A stretch of DNA of 64,000 bases, taken from the NCBI GenBank assembly GCA_019054805.1, contig JAHQIY010000006.1, forward strand, positions 3,658,001 through 3,722,000. Direction: 5' to 3'. Positions within the stretch are counted from its first letter, which is position 1. Every line of letters starts with the position of its first letter. This document shows, in pieces, positions 1 through 11,624 of this stretch. A program made the position numbers and the translations under genes. This DNA is from Brachionus manjavacas (taxonomy: Eukaryota > Rotifera > Eurotatoria > Ploima > Brachionidae). The notes under the pieces are model-generated. The model was not told the DNA's origin. It saw only the letters and a program-made list of their open reading frames with translations, and searched no databases.

Positions 1-720
1 AATAACAGTATCAATAATAATAATAATAATAAGCTACAGCAAGCAGGCTTGCGGAGATTACTTACTAAGGAAGCCGTCTATGGTAGCTGGTTTACAGTGT
101 ATTTTAAAAAATAGTGTTCATAAAAAATAGGTTGGTGAACACTTGGAGTGAAGACGGCTAAGCTGTCCCGGTGATCGCTGATTACCTCGTTACACCGGGG
201 CTCCGGGACCTCCAAGTCCACTAGGATAATCCATGCTTCGAGTCAGTTTTTGAACTGATTTACAGTCGAGGCACCGATTACTGTCTCAGGCAGGCTGTTC
301 CACTCTCTGATGACAAGATTCCTGAAAAAGTTTTCTGATTCTAATCTTACACATTTGGATCATTTCTTCTCTAGTCCTGCGTTCGCTAAGAATGGGCAGC
401 CCCAAGATGGAAAGACGATCGCTGTAACTAAAGTTACGGATTCTCGGAACAAGTTTGGTTGCTCGACTTGGTACTTTCTCAAGAATGTTGCTGTTCTTGG
501 CAGTGTAGGGGGACCAGACCACACCTGCATACTCCAAGTGAGGTCTAACATATGAGCACTATAGCGTTATGAAGGTAGCGTTGGTCCAGAATTTGAACGT
601 TTTCTTTGCTATCCAAGGATGGAAATGGCCTTATTAATTTGAGATTTGACAAAGCTCGAGAACTTGAGATTGCTCACGAAGGTGACTCTCAGATCTCTTT
701 CAGTACTAGATATAAAGATA
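1..720 (-). mobile_element. CR1-like non-LTR retrotransposon, 3' end, degenerate
   Basis: Read on the minus strand from about 720 to 1. The translation gives the end of a reverse transcriptase with frameshifts: a STERDLRVTFVSNLKFSSF-type segment (near 690-630), then LEYAGVVWSPYTAKN and RATKLVPRIRNFSYSDRL (537-400), then a short 3' UTR with GCAAGCCTGCTTGCTGTAGC ending in a (TTA)n microsatellite near 15-31. This order (post-RT domain, short UTR, trinucleotide tail) is typical of CR1/Jockey-type LINEs. The same tail recurs near 8108 and 23200. No intact ORF remains. The clade assignment comes from remembered family resemblance. Confidence 0.75.
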
Positions 721-821
721 TTTGTTTACATTTAACAAATAATGTTTAAAATTTTAAACATTCATTTTAAAAATAATTGCTAATTATTGATATACAGTAC
801 TGCTATGATAAACTGTTTTTA

Positions 822-1012
822 ATTTTACGTAATTTTACGAAAATTTTAGTAAATTTTAGTAAATATAAAAAGGGCCAAAAAAAACTGAAAAAATGGCGAT
901 TTTTAGGAATTTTCTCTTTTTTTTATTTTTATAAAATTAAAATGAAAATTGAAAAAAAAAATTATGAAATTTTACGAAATTTTACGTAATTTTACGTAAA
1001 TTTTAGTAAAAA
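822..1012. repeat. Direct repeats of an AATTTTACGT-type unit
   Basis: Two clusters (about 822-865 and 965-1012) each hold several copies of a 10-11 bp unit close to AATTTTACGT/AAATTTTAGT, in the same orientation, separated by about 100 bp of A/T-rich DNA. No coding potential. Probably degenerate minisatellite or the remains of a transposon end. Confidence 0.4.
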
Positions 1013-1121
1013 AACGAGAAGAAAAAATTGTTAAAAAAAACAACTACAATGCAATTATTAATGTCCGAATAGTCACCGTTTTTCTCAATGATTATTTTAA
1101 TTATCTAAGAATTATTAACTT

Positions 1122-1552
1122 TTAAAGGAATATAAAATGAATATCTTTTTTATTAAATAATACCTTATTTAAGTGATCGATATACCTTTTACATTTAAAT
1201 GGCGTAATTGTTTTTTCAAATTCTCTAATAGCTGTAATGGGATCACAATCCGATAAGACCATTTTTTTTCTTACAAAAACTTTTAGCTCATTACAATGTA
1301 ATTGGGTTAATATCTGAAAAAAGTTCGATAATGAGTTCAATTTACACCAAGATAATGACCCAAAACATAACTCTTTGTTATGTTCATCCTTTTTAAAAAT
1401 AAATAACACATGTTGAGTACTTTATTTACTAAAATTCATCATATAAATAAATAATCTAGTATTAAAAAGATAAAATCACCTCCGAAATCACGAGATATTT
1501 ACCCAATTGCATTGTTATGGAATGAACTAAAAGTTTTTGTAAGAAAAAATGG
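1122..1552 (-). mobile_element. Tc1/mariner (IS630-type) transposase remnant with inverted fragment
   Basis: On the minus strand 1320-1122 encodes NELKVFVRKKMVL...AIREFEKTITPFKCKRYIDHLNKV, which resembles the C-terminal end of DD34E/D Tc1-like transposases just after the NPIE-x-WNELK catalytic box. The upstream part is frameshifted (QLHCNELK where LLWNELK is expected). About 50 bp of the same sequence reappears in the opposite orientation at about 1500-1552, so an inverted, partly duplicated copy lies next to it. No catalytic residues survive. Confidence 0.5.
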
Positions 1553-1729
1553 AATAAAAATTCTATCATAATGTTGTATTTTCGGCAAGTTGTTAGTTAA
1601 AAAAGTACGAAACCATCAAAAATGATTTGTACAAGTGTGTAAAAAGTAACCAAAATTTGCCAATAGGTGAAGTTGTAAGGTGATTCACTTCATAGCAGTG
1701 ACGTTAGCAAGTCGCCGGAGAACGTATTA

Positions 1730-2000
1730 AGAATCGACTTGAACCAATGATTAAAGAATATTATCAGGATGGCAATTATGTATTTTGGCCCGACATAGCA
1801 TCATCTCATTATGCGAATATGGTACAGAATTATATATTAGAAATAAATATAAGGTATGCTGCCAAAGAAGGAGTTAATCCAGCAAACTTACCAAAAGCAC
1901 GACCAATCGAAGATTTTTGGGGAAATTTGAAAGCTAAAGTTTATGATGATGGTTGGAAGGCCAAAAATCTTAATCAACTGAAAACATAATTCGCACTTGC
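1730..2000 (+). mobile_element. Mariner-type transposase C-terminal fragment
   Basis: The frame starting near 1747 contains the mariner signature YVFWPDIASSHYA (second catalytic Asp) and, about 40 residues on, PKARPIEDFWGNLKAKVYDD (third catalytic acidic residue in the PIEDFW box). It ends in a stop at 1989. Only the last third of a transposase is present, so the copy is dead. It abuts the hAT remnant that follows. The different motif spelling suggests a family distinct from the fragment at 1122-1552. Confidence 0.7.
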
Positions 2001-2014
2001 CCGAAGGTTGTACA

Positions 2015-2247
2015 AGACACAAAAATTTTTATCAATACCTGCTTCATCTGGACCAGTTGAAAGAATTAATTTCTAAATCTGGTTACATTTATAGAGCACA
2101 TAGGTCAAGCTTAACGGCCAGGAATTTGGAAGCAACTACTTTATTGGTATCAAATATGGATTTATTAAATGATTGACTTAAAAAAAAGAAAAAAATTAAG
2201 TCATTGACTTGACTTGACTTAAGACTTGTGACTTAAAAACAAGTCTG
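2015..2247 (+). mobile_element. hAT transposon 3' end (hATC domain plus terminal repeat)
   Basis: From about 2022 the translation reads FLSIPASSGPVERINF, then after a one-base frameshift SGYIYRAHRSSLTARNLEA and NMDLLND-stop (to 2177). This is the conserved C-terminal dimerisation (hATC) region of hAT transposases. The sequence then runs into the terminal repeat ending at 2247 (...AAAAACAAGTCTG). The last ~40 bp are nearly identical to the right end of the 196-bp MITE at 31699-31894. The 5' end of the element is missing. The frameshift and the lack of a catalytic region make it inactive. Confidence 0.65.
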
Positions 2248-2942
2248 GAGTTTAATACCTATTTTTCAAAATTGGAGGGTTCAGTTATAATTAAAAAAAA
2301 ATTTAGTCTTTGTTATAATTTTTATAATAAAATTAATTTTTATAATAAAATTAATTTTGTGCCATTTTTTATTCTACACCCGTTAAATGGTTTAAAAATG
2401 CTGGTTAAAGCTTGTAACTTCTGTTTAATGCTAGTTTTTTATTTTAGTTACAGTTTGTATTAAAAAAGTCCATTTAAAAAATTTTTTTTATTCATAAAGT
2501 TTGTAGATTTTCTTTCTCTCTTTTTCATTAATATTTATCATTATATAGAAAGTTCAATTTTGATTGTTAAACACCGAAGAAGCCTTAGTAAGGGCGAAAC
2601 TTATCGATTTGACTTGTTGTCTTTTGCTTTGAATTAATTAAAATATTCCATACGCTTCCAATTTTTTTTGGAATGATAATTTTATTTTTAATTTAAACTG
2701 CTTTCATGAAAAATAATTTTAGTCTTCTCTTAAAATAAAATTTTATTTTAACCTTTAATTTTTGTTTCAAAATGAGAATTTGATATAAGACTAATAGTTG
2801 ACATAATAGCCATTTTGGTTGTCATAGTAACAAAATTTCTTATATTCCCTGAACATTATTAACTGAAAAATTCAAAGGAATTTTCAAATTTTAATTGGAA
2901 AACATTTTCAATTTGTAGGATTATCCTCAACCACAAATTAGA
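2248..2942. other. AT-rich stretch upstream of IFT140
   Basis: No coding region, RNA gene or transposon is recognisable. It contains poly-A/T runs and a small direct repeat (TTTTTATAATAAAATTAA twice near 2319-2357). It should hold the IFT140 promoter and 5' UTR, but I cannot place a core promoter. Confidence 0.4.
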
Positions 2943-5900
2943 ATGGCATTATTTTTCGAGTACAAAATTCAGAGCCCTCTATCTGATCCATGTTTTAAAT
3001 TCTTTGAGTGGCACAAAAATTTCCCAATTTTGGCCATAGCTTCATACTCACAAGAAACAACCGGACAAGTTCATTTGCATTTCGAAGAAGTATAAATTAA
3101 ACACATTAAATAACCAGCTAAACAATTTCTTATAAAATTAAGGGTGAACACGATGAAAGCGCCATAATTCAAAGGGCTACTTCTCCTATCAATCTTCTCT
3201 GGCATCCTAAAAAAAAAATACTGCTAACTTGCTGGGAAGGAGGAGAAATAACTTCTTGGAATGATGTAACCAAACGACTTGAATCATTTACTGGTTTACA
3301 TCAAGCAACTGTAGAAACAATATGCTGGAGCTCAAATGGAACCCGTCTAATTACAGCTGATTCGGTAAACTTAATTTTAATTAGGTAGAAATAAATTGTA
3401 AAGACATTTTTTCAAATTAGAATGGTCTCATAGTAGTTTGGAAAACAGATTCTCATGGAAAACTTATTAATCCACCAATTTCACAGTTTCAGATTAGCGA
3501 AAAAATAACCAACATTGTTTGCAGACCAAGTTCGCTTTCATTGAAAGAAAAGTAGATTTTTTTCTATTAAAAAAAAATCTTTACAATTAATTCTAAATAG
3601 GGAACTTCATCAGTTGGCTAAAGCAGCTATCGCAGGAGATGAGGCTGCCTTAGAACTATTTGAATACAAATCTCAATCTAGTAAAAAAGGCAATAATAGA
3701 AAGAATAAAATGGATACAAAAAACATATTTATGGGCTCTGCGGAATCTCTTTGTTTTATTCTATCTGGAGATAAAGGCTCAGTCTACTTTGTTAATGAGC
3801 AGGCAAAATTTTCAAAATTATTTGAAATGGATAGCAATATTGTTAAACTGATGTACAGTCAAGAAAAGTCGGTCTTGGTTGCTGTGACTGATACACAAAT
3901 GCTTGGACAATACTACATAAAATCCGAGTCAGAAGTAAGAAATCTACTAACAGTAAAGATCACAAGCAAAACGTCCTGTTTTGATTTTGCATGGATAGGA
4001 TCAAGTTTATTGGCTTATGTGAGCGGGGAAAGCATCATTAGGTACTTTTGGAAAAGTTTAATTTTATTAAACGTAAAAAAAATTTTGTAGGATTTTAGAT
4101 ATCGAAAAAGATGAAAATTTTACTTTATCGTTGTCCAATCAATATGGCTACTCAAACTCCGAGTCTATTATTTCAGTAACTTATTCGGCATCTAAAGGTA
4201 TAATTGCCGCTGGAACTGATAAAGGAAATGTTGCCATGTGGAAATTTATGCAAAATGTTGTGAATGCAGATGAGCCTGAAGCAAGTTGGCAATTACTTCA
4301 TGCTAAACAGCTACAAACAATGCCAATTAAACAGATTAAATTCGGAACTAATTTGGGCCTGTTATGTGCTAATCAGGAATTTGATGCTTTTATTCTTAGT
4401 GAACAAAAGATGAGTTCTGATTTCCGGGATGGGGTAAAAATTTTTTGGCCTTGATCAGTCTGAAATTTTTTAAACATATTTTTCAAGATTGCAGCAGTTC
4501 AACTTGGTCCCAATATTATACACTTAGCGTTCTTTAAGCAACATCTAATTAAAGAAGAAAAAATTGATTTTCAATTTAAAGGAATTGCTACAGCAAAGGT
4601 AAACAAAATGTTGAATCAAGTAAATTTTCAAATTTAATTGAATTTTTAAGAATCACATTGTAGTATGGAACGGAAAAATTGTCAAAGTTTATGAACTAAT
4701 TGTAAATCTAGCTTCAAATAATCTGACTGAGAAAATTACCAAAGAAGAAAAAGGTAATTTCACTTGCCCGGCATATAGTTGTGCAATATTCGAACAAAGC
4801 ATTTTCACTCTGGAATCAAGCAAAGTTAATGTGCGAACATTTCAAGGAACTGTTAAACAAGTTATTCAATTCACCGAAAATGAAGGTGATCCTTTTTTGG
4901 CTACCGTGAATGGAAATTTTATCGCTATTGGTACAACTCAAGGTATCATTAAAGTCTATGATCTAAGTAGAAGGTTTCATTTAAAATTAAATAAATTGAT
5001 AAAATCTAACTATTGATATCTAGGGAAGCTAAGTCAATTGGAGGATCAGTAAATCTTAAACAAAAGCTGCCTGATTTTGACACTATCAATGACATTGGTA
5101 TAAGCTGTGATGGAAATAAAGTAACCATGACAGTTATGCGGGTAAATTTAAAATTAATTTCATAAAAGTTAAATTTTATTTTAAAATGGATAAATAGCGC
5201 AATAATGTACCAGACTCTAATTTATATTTATGGAATTTGGAAAAAGATTCATTTGGTTATTTTGATTTTGAAAAAGGATTGAATGATATAGATGAAGATA
5301 ATTTTTACAATGGCGCATCACACGAAGATAGAACTGCATATGAAAAGTGATTTTTTTAAATTATTTATTATCGGGATCTATAAAGTTTTTCTATTGACTC
5401 AGTTCAATTCTGAAAAGCTTAAACTGAAACCAATTCAAATGAGTAATTTTACTTTTATTTTGAAAATGCTTGTAAATTTCGAAGCGCTTTCAATAATTTA
5501 TTCGAATTTTTTAAATATATTTGTTTATTTCTAAATCAAAAGTCATCTTTAAAACTATTTCATAGAGAATTTTAGTATTTTTTTTTCGAAAAAGTTACAA
5601 TTAATATTTTTTTTATTAGATAAAATTTTCCTTAAAGTAAATTTCCGAAAATTCTATCAGTTATTTTGACATTCTATTGTTTTTTTTTCCAAAAAAATAG
5701 TCGCTGTCTTTTAGAGCATAAGTTTTTGCATACATTTTGGCTTCTTTCCTTGAGTAAAATAAAAAAAAAGCTAAAATTTCATATTTTTTAAATTGCTTTA
5801 CAAAAATCGAAATGAGCATTTTAATACCGAAATCATAGTCTTCATATTAGACAAATCTTAATGAATTCTTACTGTGCATTGTGATAAATTTTTTCGACAT

Positions 5901-8900
5901 TTTCAGAATTGTTTTCAAGTAGCAAGTGATAAATGTTTTTTGATAGTACTATCATTGTTTATTTTTTATCGATTTATAATAAATAAAATATTTACTTTTA
6001 GTCTTAAAATAATCTGTGGTTTGATAGGTTCGAATCTAATTCTCAATATTTTGCAGGTTTAAAAGATAATCTATTCTAGGAAACCATTTAAAAAACTTTT
6101 ATAAAAATGTCGAGAATTTTTTTTTGCATGTTAAAACAACAAGTACACAAAGCCATAAATGTTTAAAAATTGTATACCTATTCAGTGATATCGACAAAGT
6201 TGTCGATGACCAATATTTTATAAATCAGTAAGAGTAATTTAGCGCTACAAAATATTCACTGAATTGATTTTATAATAGGGTTTTCTGAATTAAAAAGAGT
6301 CATTTTTAAAAATTATTTTTGTTTACTTTGAATATTTATTTTTTAATTTTTATAAAGAAGCAAAATTGAAATAAGTAGAGAAATTTGTGGAAGGTATCCA
6401 AGCGTTCATCATTGGGAACATTTTGATCCAAGATTACTCGTTTGCGAAGCATATCTATTACCTAACAGTGTATGGGAACAATCAAAGAAACACCAACGCA
6501 GCAAATTTAATTCTACTACATTTTCAAAAGAAGATTCAAACAAAAGCGCTTCTTCTGATTGTATGATTGTATCCATGTTTTTTAATGAAGAAAAAGGCCT
6601 TTTAGTATATGATAATTATGCTAGAGGTGAAATATATAGCAAATTAATATCCATCCGAATTCCATATCATTTTTTTGTCACTAAAGTAAATCCAAAGTTT
6701 TTGAAATTAAAAAATAAAAAAAAATTATTTTCAGGGACGAATGATCGAGGGAAATGATCAAAACCTTGAATATATTGGATATCAAGTCCCAAGAAATGAA
6801 TCAGATAAGCCAGATGATCCAGATTCAAAAATTCACCAGGAATTTCTATTCTACTCAGAGTTCATAGCAGCCAAAATAATGAGAGATTTTATTGGAATGA
6901 CAAAGGCAGACAATAATACAACCGATGCTTTGCTTAATTTTAGTTACTATCTAACAATTGGAGACATGGATGAAGCCTTCAAATCAATAAAACTAATTAA
7001 AAAGTTTTTTTTTTAATAAATAAAAATAAAATAAGTGATTTTTCTTTTAAAGAGAGTCTGTGTGGGAGAACATGGCACAAATGTGTGTTAAGTCGCATCG
7101 AGTTGATGTTGCCAAAGTTTGCCTTGGAAACATGGGAAACGTTAAAGGAATCAGACTTCTAAGAGAAGAGATCGAAAAAGGCGCTGACTCGGACACTCAA
7201 GTGGCTATTATTGCTCTCAGTCTAGGAATGATTGTAATTTCTCTGTTTGTTTCAATTCTTTATCTTATTTTTAATTTTTTAAAGGAAGAAGCTGAAAAAC
7301 TTCTAATAAGTTCAAAAAGGTTCGATCTTTTGAACAAACTTTATCAAAATATGGATCTTTGGTCAAAAGCTCTTGAAATCGCCAATAAGAATGATCGAAT
7401 TCACTTAAGAAACACATGTTATAATTACGCAAAATTTTGTGAAGAGCGTAACGATTTATCTATGGCCATAGAATAGTAATTTTAGACTTAAAAAAATTAA
7501 ATTAATTAATTTTTAATTTGTTCTATAAATAGTTTTGAAAAATCAGATACACATAGATCCGAGATACCCAGGATGTTCCTCGAAAGGGATGAACTAGTCA
7601 ACTTACAGAAGTATACCGAAAAAACACGAGACAAGTAATTAATAAAAAATTGAATTAAATTTAAAAATTAATTTTTTGATCAATAATTTTAGAGAATTAT
7701 TTCGGTGGTGGGGGCAGTATTTTGAAAGTATGAGTAATACAGAAAATGCCATCAACTGCTATAAACAAGCCGCTGACAACTTATCATTGTGCCGTGTTTA
7801 TTGTTATAGTGAGAATATCAAAGCTGCCTTGGAACTTTGCAATGAAACCAATGATTCAACAGCTTGTTACCATCTTGCCAGACATTTTGAACGTAAAAAA
7901 AATTTCAAGGAAGCAATCAACCACTATCAACGAGCAGGTGCTATTAGTAATGCGATCCGAATTTGCAAAGTAATTTTTTAAGGATTTAATTCTTAAATCA
8001 ATTAATTATGTTGATGCTGGCATTAACTGGAATTTTCTAATTTCTGCAAAATTCTAATTGTGATAATGTTATTATTTTAAAAAAAGTGTGACAAAATTTT
8101 GAAACTTCAATAATAATAATAATAATAAGTTACGGAAAGCAAACTTGCGGAGACGGTCTACTAGGAGATCGCCTATGGTAGCACACTACGCAATAAAAGG
8201 AAAATTACAGAAATAAGAGAAACTGATAAGATTTTGTAATCTAAAAGACATAATTGGTAACTTTGATATACAATACAATACACAAAATAAAAAGTCAAAA
8301 AATTAGAAGAAACTGAGAGGGGTATATAATAAAGAAATTAACAATTACTTTCTAAAATCTTATTCTGTTCTTGAAAGTAAAAAAACTAAAGTACGGAGAA
8401 ATCCTTCAAAGAATGTAGCACTTTTTTTAAACTAATATTAAAGGAAATATTTAACTCTGAAAATTGACTGTTCAAAAATTAGTGTCGGGATCGGTACAAG
8501 CGGACACTTTACCGGCCAAAATTTTCAGAAACCGTGACCGTGTCCAAATTAGCCGGACAACCTTTAAACGGGCGGTCTTTTTATGGATCGCCAAAAAATA
8601 AGGAAAAAAAATAAAAGCGGCCAAAAAACCGGCCAACTTTTTGGTTGAATGTCACTAAATCTTAAAAAACTTTTTAAATAAATTAAGAAAATTTGACCGC
8701 CTGTCAAAAAGTTGGCCGGTTTTTGGCCGCTCGTATTTTTTGGCGGCTAAAAATTAGACCACCTGGCTGACCATATTTTGGCCGCAAAAAACCATCCGTG
8801 TATTAGACCAGTTTGTAAAGCAAAAATATGACAAACTTGTAAAGTTTTTCTTTTCAAAACTGAATGAAAAAAGTGCGAAAAATTCAAATTTATGATGAAT

Positions 8901-11624
8901 CTTTAATTTGTCATGCTATGCAAATTTTAGAGAAAACGAAAAGTTTTTGCAGAGGATGAATTTAAATTTTAATGAATTTAATTGTTTTTCAAAGTACCTT
9001 CCGTAAAAATCAGTTCGGAATTAGTTTGAAAAATTGCTCCTGATAGATTGCATCATTGCTCTAAGCCTTACTCTTCGAGTTTGGTAGATATAATAGCTTG
9101 AATTACTTAAGCATTTAATTCTTACTATAAAATATGCTTCAGCAATTATTAGTAATGACTCGAATAGTAAGGTTTAGTAAGGTAATATTAGTAATAACTC
9201 GAATAGTAAGGTTTTTTTAATAATAATATTCGATTAAGCTGAATTCAATATCAATTTTGTTTTTTCAAATTTTAAGTTTTAATTTAATCGTCAATTTAGC
9301 TTTTTGATTATGGCAGGGAGAGAAACTATAAATTAATTTAGAGAAATGTCAATTAGTTTTTTGTCAATTATATTAAATATTTGTAACTTGAAATAAATGT
9401 GAATTAAATTTAATTTTTGTCAATTAAATTAATTTATTGAAAAATAAAACTATTAATAAGGATTTTATCATTTAAAAAAAATAAATGACAATTAATTATT
9501 TAATAATTGTCTTCCTAATTTGAGACTATAAGGATAAATTCTTGGGTGAATGGTTGGTTTGATGGTCCATCGTGGTTTAAACATTAGATGTTCAAGCTCA
9601 TCATAAGAATTACATATCGAGAAAGTTAACTTACAGAGTTTCCAAAAGAAGTCTGTTAAAAAAGACTTGGTCAAGTTGCAAGCATTGGCCGACCACGTAA
9701 TATGTCAAAAGCGTTGCAAAAATAAGAAGCTAAAACCTTTCCATTTTAAACCTTTTTTATATTTTCTTTCATATTACATTGACAAAATTTTTTTTACTTT
9801 AAAAATCTTTTTATATTACATTGACTAAAATTTAATTGACAACATGAAAAAATAATTGACAAAACATTTATTTAAATGACGTTTATTTTTTCAAATTGAT
9901 TCTAGTATAATCTAGTTTTAATTGACTAATATTTCTTTTTTAATTGACATTTATTTATATTAATTGACAAAATATCATTTTGTCTTTGATTATTTATTTA
10001 TTTTGGACGCAAAGCAGAGTTAATGGATTAGAAAAAAAAATTTATATAAATAAAAGCTTCAATTTTTAGTTAATTAAATATACTTTACAGAAAAAATTAA
10101 AAAACTTGATCCATTTTTGTTAAAATAAAAGCCTCATTGAACTAATTTTAAATTTATACTAGCATCTATATTTCGAAAAATAAATAAAAATACTTAAATC
10201 GACAAAAATTAAAAATCGATAATCGGTCAATAATGTTTTAAATTTTAAATTTAGGAAAATGATATGCATGACTATTTGGCAAGTTTGGCTTTCCAGGGAG
10301 GTCCTCAAGATATGCTTGATGCAGCTCGCTATTATGAAACAGTGCCTGGAAAAGAAGACAAAGCAGTCATTCTTTATCACAAAGCTGGACACACTTCAAA
10401 AGCTATTGACTTGGCATTCAGAGCGAACAAATATGCCGAGTTGAGTTCAATCACAGATGGAATTACTGAAAAATCAGACCCGTTGCTGGTTCGCAAAGTT
10501 GCTGATTTTTTTATGGAAAATGAACAATTTGACAAAGCTGTTGATCTCTTGGCAGTGACTAAGAAAGTGGATCAAGCATTAGATCTAATGATTAAATATA
10601 ATGTGCCTATTACTGAAGCCTTAGCCGAAAAATTAACTCCAGCAAAACGTAAGATTTAAAATTCATTTTAACAATAAAAATAAAAAAATATCTATTAAGC
10701 AACTAATGAAACTGAAATGCCTGGTTATTATCAAACACTGGAGCTTATTGGTGATGCAGCCTTTGACCAAAGATTATACACAATTGCGGCCAAAAAATAT
10801 ACTGAGGCAAATAATCGAACAAAAGCAATGAAAGCACTGATGAAATCAGGAGATACGCAAAGAGTCATATTCTTCGCTAATATTCAAAAACAACGAGAGA
10901 CTTACATCATGGCTGCAAATTATTTGCAATCTCTCGATTGGCGAAAAGACCCGGATGTAATGAAGCATATCATTAATTTTTATACTAGAGCGAAATCAAT
11001 GGAATCTTTGGCAAGTTTCTATGAAGCATGCGCTCAAGTAGAGATCGATGAATTTCAGGATTACGATAAAGCAATGAGTGCTCTTGCCGAAGCTTATAAA
11101 TGCCTGACTCGCGGGAATGTTGAGGATACGGTCAAAGCAGAAGAAATGGTCAACAGTTTAAAATTCAAACTTGCAGTAATTAGAAAATTTTTGGAAGCTA
11201 AAAAGTAATTTTTTTTTTTATTTAAAATTAGTCTATTTTAAATTTATTAAGTAAATTGAATCAAAATTTCGAAGATGGTCTTAAAGATTTGCAGCAAATT
11301 TTGCAAGTTGAAAATGTTAATACAGCAATCAGAATAGGGGATGTTTATTCTCTGTTGATTGAATTCAATGCAAATAGAAAACAATGGAAACAAGCTTATA
11401 ACGTTTTAGAAGAAATGAGAGAAACTATTCCGGAAAGTTCGATCAGATATTATGTCAATCCGAATCTATTGGCCGTCATACATCGGGAACTTGGTATCGA
11501 ATACAAAATGCCAAGTGCCAAACCCGAAAACACATTTTCAAGTAAACAAAATAATGCTGAAAATGATGATGATGATGATGACGATATCAAAGATAACGTT
11601 GGCTTTGGAACTTATGAGGATTAA
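2943..11624 (+). CDS. IFT140: Intraflagellar transport protein 140 (IFT-A complex subunit)
   Basis: Hand-built model of 18 exons, frame kept throughout, 1534 aa (human about 1460): 2943-3089, 3143-3364, 3421-3551, 3601-4041, 4091-4433, 4488-4598, 4651-4973, 5024-5141, 5198-5346, 6358-6685, 6735-7003, 7053-7233, 7285-7475, 7533-7634, 7693-7969, 10255-10648, 10700-11204, 11252-11624. The N-terminal half is WD40 beta-propeller sequence; the C-terminal half is TPR-like helical repeats. Family blocks include QLAKAAIAGDEAALELF, GTDKGNVAMWK, IGDMDEAFKSIKLIK, ANYLQSLDWRKDP and ACAQVEIDEFQDYDKA. IFT140 belongs to the retrograde IFT-A complex of cilia and helps import membrane proteins. Introns are 47-58 nt except intron 9 (1011 nt) and intron 15 (2285 nt, holding transposon remnants). 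It ends in an acidic tail (seven Asp near 11564-11585); AATAAA lies near 11692. Identification is very secure; exact splice sites are predictions. Confidence 0.95.
5347..6357 (+). other. Long IFT140 intron 9
   Basis: 1011-nt intron in a gene whose other introns are mostly about 50 nt. AT-rich, no recognisable transposon or RNA gene. Its 3' end carries a tandem acceptor AAGAAG (6355-6360), so the next exon could begin at 6358 or 6361, changing one residue. Confidence 0.6.
8108..8185 (-). mobile_element. CR1-like retrotransposon 3' tail in IFT140 intron 15
   Basis: On the minus strand the segment reads CTACCATAGGCG..., CTCCGCAAGTTTGC and a (TTA)n run. It aligns with the 3' UTR and tail of the copy at 1-85. 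Only the last ~80 bp of the element are present, as expected of a severely 5'-truncated LINE insertion. It lies in the IFT140 intron, antisense to the gene. Confidence 0.65.
8490..8820. mobile_element. GC-richer foldback element in IFT140 intron 15
   Basis: A long imperfect inverted repeat in an otherwise AT-rich intron. The arm near 8594-8644 (...AAGCGGCCAAAAAACCGGCC AACTTTTTGG) is the reverse complement of 8702-8752 with a few mismatches. Pairing continues outward more weakly (GGGCGGTCTTTTTATGG against TGGTCTAATTTTTAGCCGCC) to about 8500 and 8815. No ORF. Most likely a non-autonomous DNA transposon (MITE/foldback type). I could not find a clean target-site duplication. Confidence 0.6.
8821..10254 (+). 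other. Remainder of IFT140 intron 15
   Basis: AT-rich intronic sequence. It has repeated short words such as AATTGACAA/ATTGACATTTAT between about 9340 and 9970, and a duplicated AGTAATGACTCGAATAGTAAGG-like motif near 9150-9215. Nothing in it is recognisable as a gene. A slightly GC-richer patch at 9500-9720 could be an old element but matches no family I know. Confidence 0.4.

Noticed and set aside
5292..5534. 80-aa frame within IFT140
   Set aside because: It overlaps exon 9 in another frame and runs into intron 9; a shadow of the real gene.
6020..6060. GGTTCGAATCT resembling a tRNA T-loop
   Set aside because: No matching acceptor stem, D-loop or anticodon stem around it; it lies inside IFT140 intron 9.
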